Shown here in pieces: positions 12,223 through 25,010 of a stretch of 64,000 nucleotides of DNA. The position numbers were made by a program, and so were the translations under genes. Each line of letters starts with the position of its first letter. The first letter of the stretch is position 1. The stretch lies in contig OX485805.1 of the NCBI GenBank assembly GCA_950295325.1, positions 23,237,501 to 23,301,500 on the forward strand, in the 5' to 3' direction. Under the pieces are notes generated by a model that saw nothing but the letters and a program-made list of their open reading frames with translations, made no database searches and was not told the origin of the DNA. The DNA comes from Polytrichum commune (Eukaryota > Streptophyta > Polytrichopsida > Polytrichales > Polytrichaceae).

Positions 12223-13430
12223 GAACTTTATAGAGTTGGGGTGAATAAATGACGCTTCATGTTGATCATAACCATGAACTCGTATGTGCATTTGAGAGGG
12301 GTTTAATTAAGTTGGATTATGGGACAAGTGCTACTGGCCCCTATTGGAGGGGGTCATTATGGGTAACAAAAGACCAAAAAGAGGGAGGGGGGGGGGATGT
12401 TGGGTTTGTATGTGGTTCTGTTGGTATAATGTTGATTGGTATATGGGATTTTGTGTAGCAATTTGTGTATCGCGGGGGTGGGTGTGATGGGGCAAGGTTT
12501 CTATATTTGTTGTGGCCTACATTCATTTTTGTGGTTTGTGTCGATGTGCATTGTTGGTTGTTTCTTAGGTAGGGATTACTAGTTGTTGATGGTTTTTTGG
12601 TTTCAATTGTTGAGCATGAGTGCAACAAGATATTTGATGGCTATTAAGTGAGTGTGTTGCATGCATGCATGGATGGGCATTAGGGGAGTGTAGCATTGTT
12701 CTTGAGTATGCGCAATTTTTTGGTAGGGTGAGGGGGGTTGCATGCTACAATAGTTTATGGATTGTGGCTTTGCATGAGTAGTTTGTCTAGATGGTTGTGT
12801 TGGGAGGGTTGTTGAGATTGTCAGTGAAGATGAATAAGTGTGTTGTGTTATCTTTGGTGAGGTGGAGATCGACCGTTTACATGTTGACATCTTTTGGATC
12901 TTCTTTATTAAAATGATGAATATTCTATATTTTCCTCTAAATGGATCGTAATGCTCATGAAGTCTTGAATTTGAAACGACTTTTTTTTCTCAAACTCAAT
13001 TGGTTGTCTATAACTACACTAGATATCGTATTTAGTGTCATATGGTGGTTTATGTCATTGTCGTCACTTTTCTAATGACATTTTTAATGAACAAGTCTAC
13101 AAATACTGCCATCCCCAACTTACTTTAGTTCACCCAAATGTCAACTATTCAAACAAAGTTTGGTATATTCTACACCTTAACATTTATGTGATGAGATATT
13201 ATCATGTATGATTGAAATTTGAATGAAAAATCACTTAGTAAGTGATAATAACTACAACATTGTAACTCTACAGTGCCCAATCTTGTGTACACAAAATCAC
13301 AAACAATGTAAGGTCACATTTAGTGTTGGTGACACTACAAGGGCAATTAACAATTAGTATTGAGCAAGACAAATTGAATTGGTGACACTAAATACTATAT
13401 TTAGTGCAACGGTTCTCCCCGTTCATAACA
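12223..13430. other. Intergenic; strongly G/T-biased block at 12360-12870
   Basis: No gene is recognised. The plus strand from about 12360 to 12870 is unusually rich in G and T and poor in C, including a G run near 12388. The remainder is ordinary AT-rich DNA. The bias could be a decayed retrotransposon or simple-sequence drift. Confidence 0.45.
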
Positions 13431-13469
13431 TTTTTAAACAATACACCAAGTTGGGGGCATCCCATGGTC

Positions 13470-13712
13470 ATATTCACAGGACCACCGCTCGGGGAGAACT
13501 GGCGGTTAGTTACCGATGAACCGGCTGAGTTTGAGAAATAACCGGTTGAAGTTGGAGACTTCAGGAGAACTACCGATCATTTTAGAGGAATCTACAAAAG
13601 AATATACCTCAAATGAATGAAAGCAACTCTGAAAGATGTCAACATGTAACCAGTTGGATTCAGAATCACTAGGATCTTGACCAACTAACTATGCCCAAAA
13701 ACTTCCCGGGGA
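13470..13712 (+). repeat. AACCGGTT dispersed repeat, copy 1
   Basis: This ~220-bp repeat contains 'gagtttgagaaataaccggt', 'gatgtcaacatgtaac' and 'ggatcttgacca'. Its ends resemble each other inversely (cggggaga / ttcccgggga). Related copies lie at about 45975-46135 (-), 60535-60775 (-), 62203-62424 (+) and 63690-63900 (-). Confidence 0.8.
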
Positions 13713-14050
13713 CCCACATGAACAAACACACACTGCTTAATATTAATAATATTATGTTCATTGATGTTCAATGCAAGTTGCCATTGACCCTTATCTGTTA
13801 AGAGAATGCTCAGAATGTAGCCCGAAAATCGCTCTTTTCACACTTTGCCAGGTCATCGTACCGGTGTGGTCCTGACCGGTTGTTACTGGAACCGGTTAGA
13901 TCACCCCCACAGCCCTGCGATGTAGACCGTCCGATTCTCAACGGACGATCAGGATGGGTCAGGATCCTGGCTGTTCACGCGGTAGTGGAGTAGAGCTTAT
14001 CTGGTACAGGCTAAACAAGGTAGGCACCTCATCACCACTGGCAGGTAGGC

Positions 14051-14340
14051 TATTACATTACATTACATTACATTACTTAAATATCTCACCATATTAAAAC
14101 CTTATTCCTTTAAGGGAACTTCACATAGTATTTTCATTACTTAAGTATCTTACCATATTACAATCTTACTCCTTTAGGGGAACTTGACATGTATTTACCA
14201 TTACTTAAATTTGTCACCATATTACAACTTTGTTCCTTTAGGGGCACTTGACATAGTATTTACCATTACTTAAATATCTCACCATATACAACTTCATTCC
14301 TTTAGGGGAACTTGACATAAGCTTAGTATTTACCATTGTC
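14051..14340 (+). repeat. (TTACA)n followed by four ~64-bp tandem units
   Basis: A short TTACA run (14051-14077) leads into units starting 'cattactta' at 14071, 14135, 14199 and 14264, with a final partial at 14334. Each unit contains 'cctttaggggaacttgaca'. The last full unit has a 5-6 bp insertion. Confidence 0.9.
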
Positions 14341-14386
14341 TACGAGAAAGGGCTCATGGTTGCCCCTGAACTGTTTTGTCTAATTA

Positions 14387-14884
14387 GGGCCACTTCACAC
14401 GAGCCAAGAGCCGTGACCATGGAATTGTGAGAGCCCAAAAGAAAGTGTCCAAAGGCCGTCCCAACACACCTCCAAAATCATGTAGTGTGGTCACGGACCC
14501 TCAGGTGTAGTGTGAAGTCATATGTGACCGGGCCCTCAATCAAATGCTATTTCAATGAAGTTATGTTGGTGCGGGTCCTCACACATGAGAAAACAGAATA
14601 AACCAACGGTTGTGAGCATTCGGAGTGTTGTGATCTCCCAGTTTTGTGTTGAGCCTACCTCCAAGAGGTGGTTTTTGAAAATAGTCCAAGTGACCATGAA
14701 ACTATGATCCATTGGATGCCATGTATGAATCCATGTAGACTTTACATCCATCTTGCATTCACATACTTTGTTGGTCTCTCAAGCGTAGTGTGAAGTGAAC
14801 TTGGACCGGCTCCGCCTTTCCCACCAATGAGAATGCCTGAAATGTAATGGTCACAACCTCTTAGTCTTGTGTGTGAAGTGGCCC
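14387..14884 (-). mobile_element. PIF/Harbinger-like miniature element, copy 2 (498 bp)
   Basis: The termini 'gggccacttcacac' and 'gtgtgaagtggccc' are exact inverted copies that extend imperfectly for ~38 bp. A TTA duplication flanks both ends (14384-14386 and 14885-14887). It is an inverted copy of 9444-9922. A TTA duplication with G-rich ends is typical of the PIF/Harbinger/Tourist group; no transposase is encoded. Confidence 0.88.
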
Positions 14885-15055
14885 TTAGTGTGGCCTACAT
14901 GAAGTTTATAGTACTTGCCTTGGTTAACATTAGTCATTTTATAGTACTTGCCTTGTCTTGAATTTTCATCCAAATATGTAGACAAAAAAGTCCACATTGA
15001 TTTCTCACATTGGAAATTACAGTGGGCCACTTCAAATTACAATAACAAAAATAGT

Positions 15056-15270
15056 GTGGATAATTGGAATTAGCGTGGGTTTACCATTCGGAGTTACATG
15101 TTGCTATAACATTTTACCGACATGATTGTTTTTTACCAACTAAGTTATATCATATTCTTTGGTATGCATACTACCTACTTTCGTCATTCGGGTAAAAAAT
15201 GGTACTCTTAGCAAAATGTTATACCAATCCGAAACTCAAAATGGTAACCCACACTAATTAGACAAAACAA
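15056..15270. mobile_element. Foldback element with CATTCGGAGTTAC-type arms, copy 2
   Basis: The left arm ('ggaattagcgtgggttt-accattcggagttac', 15065-15115) pairs with the right arm (15185-15262, ending 'ggtaacccacactaatta'). The middle is AT-rich. It belongs to the same family as 11286-11540. Confidence 0.75.
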
Positions 15271-15736
15271 TGTAGCTCACGAAAGTTGTGCGATTTGTGT
15301 CTCTCTTCATGAATGTGCGTAGCTCATTAAAAATAAGCAATAAGTGATGCCCACTTATGGAATCTCCAAAAGTGTTGAAGAAAGACTTAAAAGTGTCAAT
15401 TGCGTATCGAACGGTAATGATATCCATTGCAACAAAAAAGAACTACATTGTTTATGGTGATTACTGTCACATGCGTAATAGTGTCACTGACCCTATTTTA
15501 AGGCGTATGCTAGGTTACACTAATGATCAACAACTTCATTATAGTATGGGTAAAGAGGCAACTTATTCACAAAGGCAACCTAATTGCACATACATATCGA
15601 TGTATAAGATTGTGTGCAATTAGTAGGTTCGCTTTGCAAATAGGTTGCCTATTTACCCATGCAAATTACGTTGGGTCAGAACTAGATCACAAGAATTTAT
15701 AACTTATGGTTTATTCATCAATACAACAACCACTAT

Positions 15737-15739
<3 letters not shown>

Positions 15740-15768
<29 letters not shown>

Positions 15769-15769
15769 C
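15740..15769. repeat. (TA)n microsatellite
   Basis: This is an uninterrupted TA dinucleotide tract of about 28-30 bp. No gene is recognised in the surrounding 15271-15971 segment. Confidence 0.95.
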
Positions 15770-15989
15770 TTTGTTACTATGATAAAATATATTCAGTATA
15801 ATGTGGAATGTGGGTAAATCATGGGGCAACCTAATTGCACATATCACTAACAACATGATTTTGTGGGGTAACATATTATTATACTATGTTGATGTTGAGA
15901 CAAGGGTTATATCAAATGCAAATGGCCAATATTTAATGTTGAGTATGTGTTGTTGCATACCCTTCAAGGTTCACTATGCCAAAAACAAG

Positions 15990-16215
15990 TTTTTTTGACT
16001 ACAGCAAGTTGACCGAACTAGACTAACTAGTCACATGATGACTACAACTAGTAAAAATAGATTCCCAGAAGATTCCCAGTCAAGTTGTAGTAAAAAATAA
16101 GAGGACCTCGAGGGGACCAGCTTCGGGAACAAAATTTTATTCATTGGGTACGACCATGGTGACCAATTTGACTAGTTTTAGTCAACGTTGACTACATCAA
16201 TCGACGTCTTAAAGA
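15990..16215. promoter_or_regulatory. Left subterminal TGACTA repeats of the CACTA element
   Basis: Repeated TGACTA/TAGTCA hexamers in both orientations occur here (for example 'gactaactagtcac' near 16011 and 'gactagttttagtcaacg' near 16169). In characterised CACTA elements such subterminal repeats bind the accessory transposition protein; the role here is inferred from position. Confidence 0.7.
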
Positions 16216-16220
16216 CCACA

Positions 16221-19200
16221 CTATAATCTATCTTCATTGTAATCTGGCTCTTCCTCTCTTTCTTGCAGTGCTACATGAACGTCCTCAGCTTCTAGCACCG
16301 GTGTGCCAGGTTGCACATCTTCGTTTAAAATATTAGATCTCAATCCACGGTAGTCTTCATCTCTGCCTAGAACTAAACTGAGTGTTTCAGGTCTCCTCCC
16401 AGATGTAGACGCCACTCTTGCACCTCGAGCTTCTTTCCTCAGCACAACTTTCCATTCGGGATTCTCCACATCGTCCACAAAAAAGACTTGTTGCACATGG
16501 AGGGGAAATGCAAAGGAGTCTGTTGGATACGGGAAGACACGATCGAATTTGATTAATGTGAAACCGTAGTCGTCACGTTTCATTGTTGCTTCAACGCCCC
16601 GGAGGTTAGCTCTCACCCATGTGCAATACAAAACTATCAGCTCAAACTCTCCATAGTCTACCCCTATTATTTCTTCCACCCATCCTATGTATTCCAAATT
16701 TGTTGTCTGTACATTTCTAGAACTGTTGCTCGCACGACATGCTTGCAAAAGGTAGTTGCCACACCACTATCACATGTATTCATGTTTGATTCTACGCTAC
16801 GAACCCATATGTGGTTGCCGTACACATACATTGACTTGTAGGACTTGACGTTCCTTGAGGGTGGCATTAGCAATGCTTGAACATCCATGGATACATCAAC
16901 CCCTTGGTTGATGTCATCTTGCACTACAACAGGAAACCAGGTTGTGAATTCCTCCTCTTCCATGCTGCTTGGGTACTCCAATCTCCTACCCCGGTGTTGA
17001 CGTCGCATGTCTTCCATTGACCTCTTCCTTCGGGTCATTTATGCAGCGTGCCGTCTACACCACACACTCACATTTTGGTGTCATTAATTACTTCAATTAC
17101 CACGACACTATAACACAGCTTAAAAAATGCAATGACTGAAAATAGTCATCCAAATAGCAATGATGACTCCATTTAGTTCTGCATTTAGTCACATTATGAA
17201 TGTTTATGACTATCATTACTAGTTAACAATGTAGTCATAGGAGCAACAACACAAAGTATGTGGATTTACTCTCTGTAAACTTGCAATGGCTCCGCATTGT
17301 TCAGCACAAATTCATGTATCCAAAAACGTAGTTCGTCTGGCAACAACCTATGCTGGCCATTTCCTTCTATGACCTCGCTGTTCATTGCAGGTTCTTCTTT
17401 GTCGTCCCACACACGACATTCACTTTCACAACAATGTTGCATATATTCAGTACAAAATCCCATTGTTTCATCCATGATGTAGCCTTGTGCCATAGAGCCT
17501 TCACGATTGCTTCGAAGACGCACGTATCCTTTCAGAGTTTTCAGGTACCGTTCCATTGGGTACATCCACCGGGTGTGCACTGGTCCGCAAATGTCTAACT
17601 GTTGTACCAAATGAATAGGCAAGTGAGACATGACATCAAAGAATGCTGGTGGTAAGACCCTTTCCAACATACACATAGTAATGGCTGTCTCATTGAACAA
17701 ATCAATCATGCTTGAAGGGTCCACCGACTTCACGCACAAACGGGCAAAAACTCGGCATATCCGTATAATGGCAATTCGGACATCCTTTGGTAAGAGCGTT
17801 CGTAAGCACAATGGCAAGATTTGTTGCATTAGAATGTGGTAGTCATGACTCTTCATTCCTCGTAACTCTCTATCTTCTGTAATTCTTTTAGACAGTTGGC
17901 TCACGTAATTGCTAGGAGTCTTCAATCCACGGATGATATTTGTAAACACAACCTTCTTTGCTCTTGATAGAATATACGGAGCTCTTGGTATCAACAACGT
18001 TCCCCTTGCACCACCAGGAACTGCGTGCAATTCCGGCCTAATGTTTGCTTCCGCTAGATCCATCCGTATTTTGAGGTTATCCTTTAAACCCCAAATTGTC
18101 TTCATGATGTTCTCACATAAGTTCTTTTCACAGTGCATTGCATCAAGCACATGCCTTATTGTAAGAGACTGCATACAAACAATGGCTCCCATTAGTGGAA
18201 TTATATCTGTACTCTTGGTCATCATATAGTATACACTATTATATTAGCATTGACTATGTGTAGTCAATCATATTTGACTGTAGTCAACTTTGCATGGATG
18301 TGACTATAATTTAACTGCCAGTAGTCCTCCAAACCAATTTCTAAAGCTCTGAGTTATCCTTTGACTATTGTTAGTCTTATTTTAAGCTGTGAGGGTATGA
18401 CAAAGAGTTTAAATCTATACACTCACCTGCCAATATGGAAGTGCAAATAATGCAGATAATCTCTTCATGTCTGTGTCATGTATTGGATCGTTAACCTCTC
18501 CTGGTTTGTTTCATGGGGAGTCAGCCAACCAGTTTTCTCTCCTCATCGCATAGCGGACTATGTCATGGCCACTTAGTTGTCTTGGTGGTGGGCGGGTCTC
18601 CTGTGATCCATCAAATGCTCTCTGCAATCTTCGATATGGATGGGTTCGGTTCAAGAAACGACGATGTCCTAAATATACATTCTTCGTTAACGCTGCAGAA
18701 CGTCGGGTTGTTACACTAGGACCGCATTCGGTGCACCCTCTGTACCCCTTTGTAACTTGCCCTGACACTAATCCATATGCCGGGAAGTCATGAATGCACC
18801 ACATGAGGATGGCCTTTAACGTGAAATTCCTATTCACACTCTCCGCAGATGCATCTACTGCATCAATGCCTTCCCAAAGTTGCTTCAACTCCTCAATCAA
18901 AGGAGCAAGGTACACGTCCACGTTTTCAGATGTGACGCTCTCTTTCCCAGGAATGAGAAGGGCCAACATTAAGAAAAACCGCTTTGTCACCAACCATGGT
19001 GGCAAATTGTAGTTCAGTAGCACAACTGGCCAAGTGGAATGTGTTAGGGATTGGTTTGAGAACGGATTCACACCGTCTAGAGCAAGTCCTAGTCGTATGT
19101 TCCTTTCTTCCAACGCAAACCCTGGATATACGGAGTCAATGTGTTTCCATGCCTTCGAGTCCGGAACGCACTCCACATTGCCACCACAATCCTTCCGTTC

Positions 19201-21104
19201 GGTATGCCACTTATTTAATTTTGCTAGAGATGTACACCGATACATCCTTCGCAGCCGTGGCATGAGTGGAAAATGCCGCAAAACTTTCATTGGTGTCCTG
19301 CTCGACTCTGATTTGTACCTCAATTGTCCACACTTTGGACAATTCATTGCGTCTTCTAGCTCCTTTCGGAATAAACAACACCCATTTACACAGGCATGTA
19401 TTGAGACAAATGATAATCCGAGTTGTCTTAGATACTTGCGAGCTTGATAGTAAGATTTCGGAAGAGTGTTTTTGACAGGTAGTAGCTCCGACAGCAACTT
19501 TAGCAGTTCTGTAGCGCATGCATTGGATACTCCAAAAACTGCAAAGCAATTGAGAAGGAGAATGACTGCAACTACTCGGCTTGTTTTGCTTCCCTCGTAC
19601 AGTGGGATGGAAGATTATTCCAGTAGATCCATTCCTTCATCAGCCATAAACTCCCGTTCATCTTCAAGTATTTCATCCTCCTGGCTATTACCAATGTCGT
19701 TCTCAAAAACGGCCAAAACACTCTGTTATCATCCGCTGCACTTCAAAATCGCCTTCATCATTCGCATGCTCATTTACGTCGCTGCCTTCCTCGTGTTCGG
19801 CATCCATTGTGCTTGGAAGAACCTCATCAGTATTTAGTGTTCTTTCTTGGCCACTAAGACCAGACTGCAAATGCACGTGCCAAGATAGTCCCACAGTAGC
19901 GGTGAGGTTAGTACCGACTTCTAGCATAAGCTAGACCTATTAACAACTATTCTGTCACAAACGACCACACATTTCATTCCAATTTACATGTACTAACATT
20001 TACTTCATGTAGTCATTTACTTCATGAATATGGGATATACACATGTTTACTATATGTAGTCAAATATTTTTATAATTTCTGACTATGGCATTCACAAGTT
20101 TACTACATGTATTCGTAGACTGTTCTAATTCAGGGGTTCGGGGTAAGTGGGAAGTAGCACATACTTCATACTCAAAGAGATAATTTGATAACCATCTCGT
20201 ACTAATCATGTATTTAATATACTAAGAGAAATGGGTGGGAAGTGGGCTAATTAGAAATGGTGTCAACCGTTTATTATGCCCAAAAATTTCTCCGGGCACT
20301 GATCCACTTCATACCTCATAGCTTGAAGTTTGAACGTTATCACTTATAAGAGATAATCAGGGACAACTTTCAATTGACTATGATTGATCATGCTTAACAA
20401 CTCTTGATTGACCAGGACCCATTTTCATTCACATACAGGCTTGCTTCGTCATGCAAATCTGCTTGTTTGAAAGGCCACCATGAGACTTTGAAGGTGGACA
20501 GGAAGTTAACTCACGAGGAACAACTGTACAGCACTGAAAGCTTGAGACATGTAGTTGACAAGTTGAACAAAATTACCCATCGTGATCCTAGAGGTTGACA
20601 TTATGGGCCCCTATTGTGGATACTTTCGATTCACAAGTTTACTACATGTATTCGTAGACTGTTATAATTCAGAGGCTCGGGGTAAGTGGGAAGTAGCACA
20701 TACTCAGGGAAAGTTATGCTATCCCGCAATGGTCATGACAATTCGGTTTCAATGGCTTTCGCTGCTTCCACTCCCACATATCTACATCTATGACTACCCG
20801 TAGTCACAATATTAACATATGTGACTATGGCTAGTCAACAACGCACATTATGGGTAGTCAACAACGCACATTATTTCACTCAAGTTTTAGGAATACAAAC
20901 ACGTACCAGTATAGATGTTTGGAACTGTGGATCGCGCTTGTAATGCCTCAAATGCTTGCGAATGGTTTCTCTTGATAGAACCGTCCCACCCATGCACTTT
21001 TTACAGGGACATGGATATGATGAGAGGTGCAGTCCATTTGCCTCCTTCTCCTCTAGGTCCCAGAGTTGTAGGTGCAGGAGTTCATCTCTTGAATTCTTGT
21101 CCAT
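16221..21104 (-). pseudogene. CACTA TNP2-type transposase gene, decayed
   Basis: From 5' to 3': a Transposase-associated domain (20907-21104, CPCKKCMGG then an HLRHY helix); an acidic linker (19703-19927); the Transposase_21/TNP2 catalytic region (18427-19690: LYEGSKTS, TLPKSYYQA, LGLALDGVNPF, STWPVVLLNYNLPPWL, LLIPG, VYLAPLIEELKQLW, DFPAYG); a DUF4218 exon (17266-18225: VLDAMHCEKN, RWMYPMERYLKTLKGYVR, EGSMAQGYI); then DUF4216 (16221-17038: SYKSMYVYGNHIWV, DDYGFTLI). Damage: a frameshift near 19707 at a run of five T, in-frame stops at 19615-19617 (TAA) and 18511-18513 (TGA), and a frame change near 16735-16750. After each lesion the family sequence resumes in the expected place, so these are mutations rather than gene ends, though a short intron at one of them cannot be excluded. 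Confidence 0.9.
20090..20704. repeat. 76-bp direct repeats bracketing a foreign-looking 463-bp segment
   Basis: The segment starting 'attcacaagtttactacatg' occurs at 20090-20165 and again at 20629-20704 with few differences. Between them lies sequence not typical of TNP2, including a plus-strand open stretch (about 20416-20598) after an AG that could be a splice acceptor, encoding LASSCKSACLKGHHETLK and more. I do not recognise this protein. It lies within the intron between the first two transposase exons. Possible explanations are a duplication within the element or captured host sequence. Confidence 0.6.
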
Positions 21105-21586
21105 TTGTCACACTCCAATCTGTAGGACACCAACTCCTCCTCATAAGAATTGCTACATCTTCTTGTAGCATATATATATATGTGTCAATGAGGCTTCACT
21201 TTGCACAAAACAGCTTCAAGACACCCAACATATGAAACAATAAAACTACTTCAGTGCCGAGAGTACAGAAGATATATATGAGTTTAAATTTGTTTGAATC
21301 CACGCTGGACCTATTGAACAGGTTAGTTTAAACTAAAGTTGGTGTACCAGTTAGTCGGTCCTTAAAAAAAAAGGCAATAGCTCCCATAACGGTCCCTAAA
21401 CCGTAACCTAACCGTAACCCTCCCCGCCATCTAGAGCACCCTAACCCTCCGTCCCAGCAAGCTTCAACACTTATTGCTTCTACGGCTACACTCTCCCCGA
21501 AAATGCCACCAAAGTGAACAGCCGATTGTGCACGCAGTGTAGGTGAACGGCTTAGTTGTTTGGTGTACAAAACCAACGCTGCAACA
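21105..21586. promoter_or_regulatory. Divergent promoter region between the two CACTA genes
   Basis: The transposase starts at about 21104 on the minus strand and the TnpA-like gene at 21587 on the plus strand, leaving ~480 bp. The interval contains a short TA run (21170-21182) and an A run (21365-21372). Both genes presumably initiate here; no individual promoter element is certain. Confidence 0.5.
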
Positions 21587-24500
21587 ATGGCGTCACTTCA
21601 GAGGTATCTTCCGCCACCACTGTGTCCATCCTGTCCACCTTCGGGCTGTCTCGACATGGACACGCAAGTTCAGTTTGAAAATGCTTCCTACGAGAGTACT
21701 GAGGGCGACACAGGGAGCGAGAGTGAAGGCGGACCATGGAGCGATAGTTTGGCCACCAAAACGAGCAACGGAAGTGAAGGGGCCGGTACAGGTACTCGAA
21801 GTGAGGGCGGCGATTCACCAAGGACCAGCAACAGGGAGACAACCGCTGCGCATGGGGAGTGCGCTTCCCCCACAGCAGCGAAACCAATATTTCTAACTCC
21901 ATACGAGGCGTCTCGGTTGAGGAACATAGAGAGGAACAACAGGAAGTTGGAGGACTTAGGGTTACCTGCACTTGTATCTCAAGTCGGCGGAGCAGAGAAG
22001 GCGAAGAAAAAAAGGCGACCTTCAGAGGCAGAAGCTGGTCTTTTGGAGGTCCAATCACGGGAGGACCTGGTGAGGAGGGTTACGCGGTCCAGGAGAGCAG
22101 CATCCCCGACGCCTCTTAGACATCAGTCTTGGACAATGGTGCGTTTAGGGATTCAACTTTGTTTTTGGGGGTATAGGGATTCAGTTTTGGTTCTGGGGTT
22201 TCCAATCCAGCAATGTTTTAGGGGTTTGTTTGTACGATTTTGGCAAGTGCCCCCCACTTCAGTGCCTTACATGTCTTTGAAGTGCCGGAGGTAAATATTC
22301 TGAGCAAGAATTTGAAACACCCAAGAAATCCATGGACACTTTGTGAAAGAAATACAACAAAAGTCTTGAATGATATAACCTGGTAGAGAGGACAATGCAC
22401 ATGGAAGAGAAATTAGAATTTGGTCATGAGGAGAGCTTATCTCGCGGAGGTAACATAGACCATTCGATCCAGAATGGCATCGAATTTTGGATACTTGTAG
22501 AGAGGACAGAGCAGATGCACTCACGGGTATTATGATGCAAAGTGGGTATATCACAGAAAGTGGGTAAGGAATTTAGAATATGGTAATGAAGTGTACTTGG
22601 TGTGACTGCACAATGTACTGCACATCAGCTTGTGACCATATGAACTCTCAAGGTATGGAAGTGCTACCAATTTGTGGGTCTGGAACTTGTGGTTTATCAT
22701 ATTTGGATTCAGACTTTGAGTATTGAATCTAATTCAGCAATTGTTGTTATCCTGTTCATTCTATGAGGTTCTATATGTATAGATTAGAAAGTTGTTTTCC
22801 TCCTAATTGAGGATCTGCGCACCAAATTACATAGTCTGTTGTTTTTGTCAGCGTGCATAATGACTGTGTTGGGGTAGGGTGGTTGGGGTCTCTAGTAAAG
22901 TCTACAATTAGGGTGACTGTGTGTAGTATCCCTTGGTAGATATTTCACCACTGTAGATGCCAATATGTTTACAAACTCCTATTGCTTGATTAACCAGTGT
23001 CTCTAGCTATTTGTATTGACTAGTACGCCGTGTAGAACCAGTAGACGCGAAGTACTAATTACTGCGCAAGAACTGTAGGCATTGGAAGAAGAGGGGAGGA
23101 GGACCAGAAGGTCTTCGGAAGCATTGTTGCCACCATCCCCAGCACGTCAACCTCCATTGCAGGTGGGCCTTCCTAGTCTATGACATGACTTCATACGATT
23201 CAAGTCAATTTTCCCTAATACGTGCGGTGAACCTGGACTAAGTTGTTGTGTACCAAATGTGCAGGGGAAACCTGTATTGTCAGAACCGGCGAAGTGGAAA
23301 ATTAGAAGGCAGTGTAGTGCGTACACTACAGCCAAGGAAGGACGTTCACGACCACCAAAACCCTCTGGTACCAAATTTGCGGTGCCACAAACACTGCAAC
23401 AACATGAGGCGGCAACACCAAAGCAAAAACGCAACATGTCGACCAGTGTGACGTGGTCATCTAGTGATGAGGACGACCACGACATCTTGGAAGAGGACAA
23501 GCTATATGAGGATTTTGCACCACCTAATGCTCGGAGGTACGAAGGTTCACGTTATTCTGCCAGGACCTCTGAAGTTGGGATGGAAGACTATGCAAGCATG
23601 GACCTAAAGATTATGAGCAAAGAGTTGGAGATGTTGAAGGTACAGAGGGCTCAGAAGCAACGTCAAGCGGCAAAGCTCACACCGGAGGTAGGTGCAGGAG
23701 AAGATTTAGATTGTTTTTCACGCAATATGGATGCCGATAAGTGCCACCAGAGGCGACTGCATTCACGGCAGCAACAGCAAGAAACACCAATCCGAGAGCA
23801 GCAGGGAAGAAAACGGTACACCGTAGAAGTGGACATGAAGGGGAGTCCATGCGGCGCTGTCAAGAAAAATGTACACTATCCGGTAAACACGGGGTTTTTT
23901 TTTTATGGTAGTGTTTAAAAATTTATAGTACCTTTCATTTCTCCTATACCCTTGTTGTAAATCCCTCTCTATGTTGTCCTACTAAACTTCAGAATGGTAT
24001 AATTCTCACCTAACTCACTCTCTTTAAGTGAAATTTGGTACACTTATTAAATACCTTACTAAAAGTATTCACACCAAATTTCAGCACAAACGAAGCTCAT
24101 ACTAAAAAGTTATGCATATTTTTTTAACTTTAACTTCCTAGCATGAACGTTGTGGTATAACATCCAGTCACTAAAACTCTAATAACTTCTAATTATTAAG
24201 TCTAATCAATCTCAAATTTTGATTCATAATAGATAGATAAGATTAGAAGATAGTGTCAAATTTTTCTAGCCATAGCTATAATATTCAAAAATATCTATAT
24301 TTTCAAACATTGTTATTCTAGTTGCCATTATTCCTAAACACCCTTCATTTCAACTTTTACAAATTTTTCTCCCCTAAGACTGAAGCTTCCAAATTTTTAC
24401 CTCAACTTTTATATCTCATAAAAAACATCCTCTCAAATTTTCATAACAATCGAACACTTTAATCATTCACAATACACAAATCATTCATTCCAAAGTTTTG

Positions 24501-24727
24501 CTCACTTAATAATGAATGAAACAATACAAATAGTGCACTTAGTGCAACCTAGTCATTCTAAACTTCTCATCCCTCACCCTCTTGTATAGATGAGCTTCCT
24601 AAACACTTCTTCTTCTCAAAATGCTCAAAGTTCTTTCAACTTTAGACAAATACTAACTCCAAATGCTAACGTTCCCCTCCTTAATACACTTCTAGCACCC
24701 CTTAAATACTCTTCTACCTTGGTCCTT

Positions 24728-25010
24728 TGGCCAATAGAAAACCATTAGGGTAAGGATTTTTAGAACCCCAAGTGGCTAACTAATAGGAGACCTTTTGGAT
24801 AAAAAGTTTCTGGAACCCTTATCTTGTTAGAAATAGGAAATATTTGGGTTAAAGGTTTCTAGAACCCTTATCCCGCTAGAAATAGGAAAGTTTTGGATTA
24901 AAGGCTAATCCGACAAGCCAATAGGAAAGTTCGGGTTTAAGGCTTTTAGAGACCTTATCCCGCTAACAAATAGGAAACTAAAAAGTTAGGCCTTCTAGAA
25001 CCCCTGGGTA
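24728..25010 (+). repeat. ~59-bp tandem repeats in a CACTA intron
   Basis: About five imperfect copies share 'aataggaaa', 'ggttaaaggtttctagaac' and 'ccttatcccgcta'. They sit in the long AT-rich intron (23883-25020) of the plus-strand gene. Confidence 0.8.

Noticed and set aside
17297-19837. Many plus-strand open frames across the transposase region
   Set aside because: The minus strand carries clear TNP2, DUF4218 and DUF4216 patterns; the plus frames are antisense shadows.
24000-24700. Possible CRISPR-like or regularly spaced repeats
   Set aside because: This is AT-rich intronic plant DNA without regular identical repeats; CRISPR arrays are not expected here.
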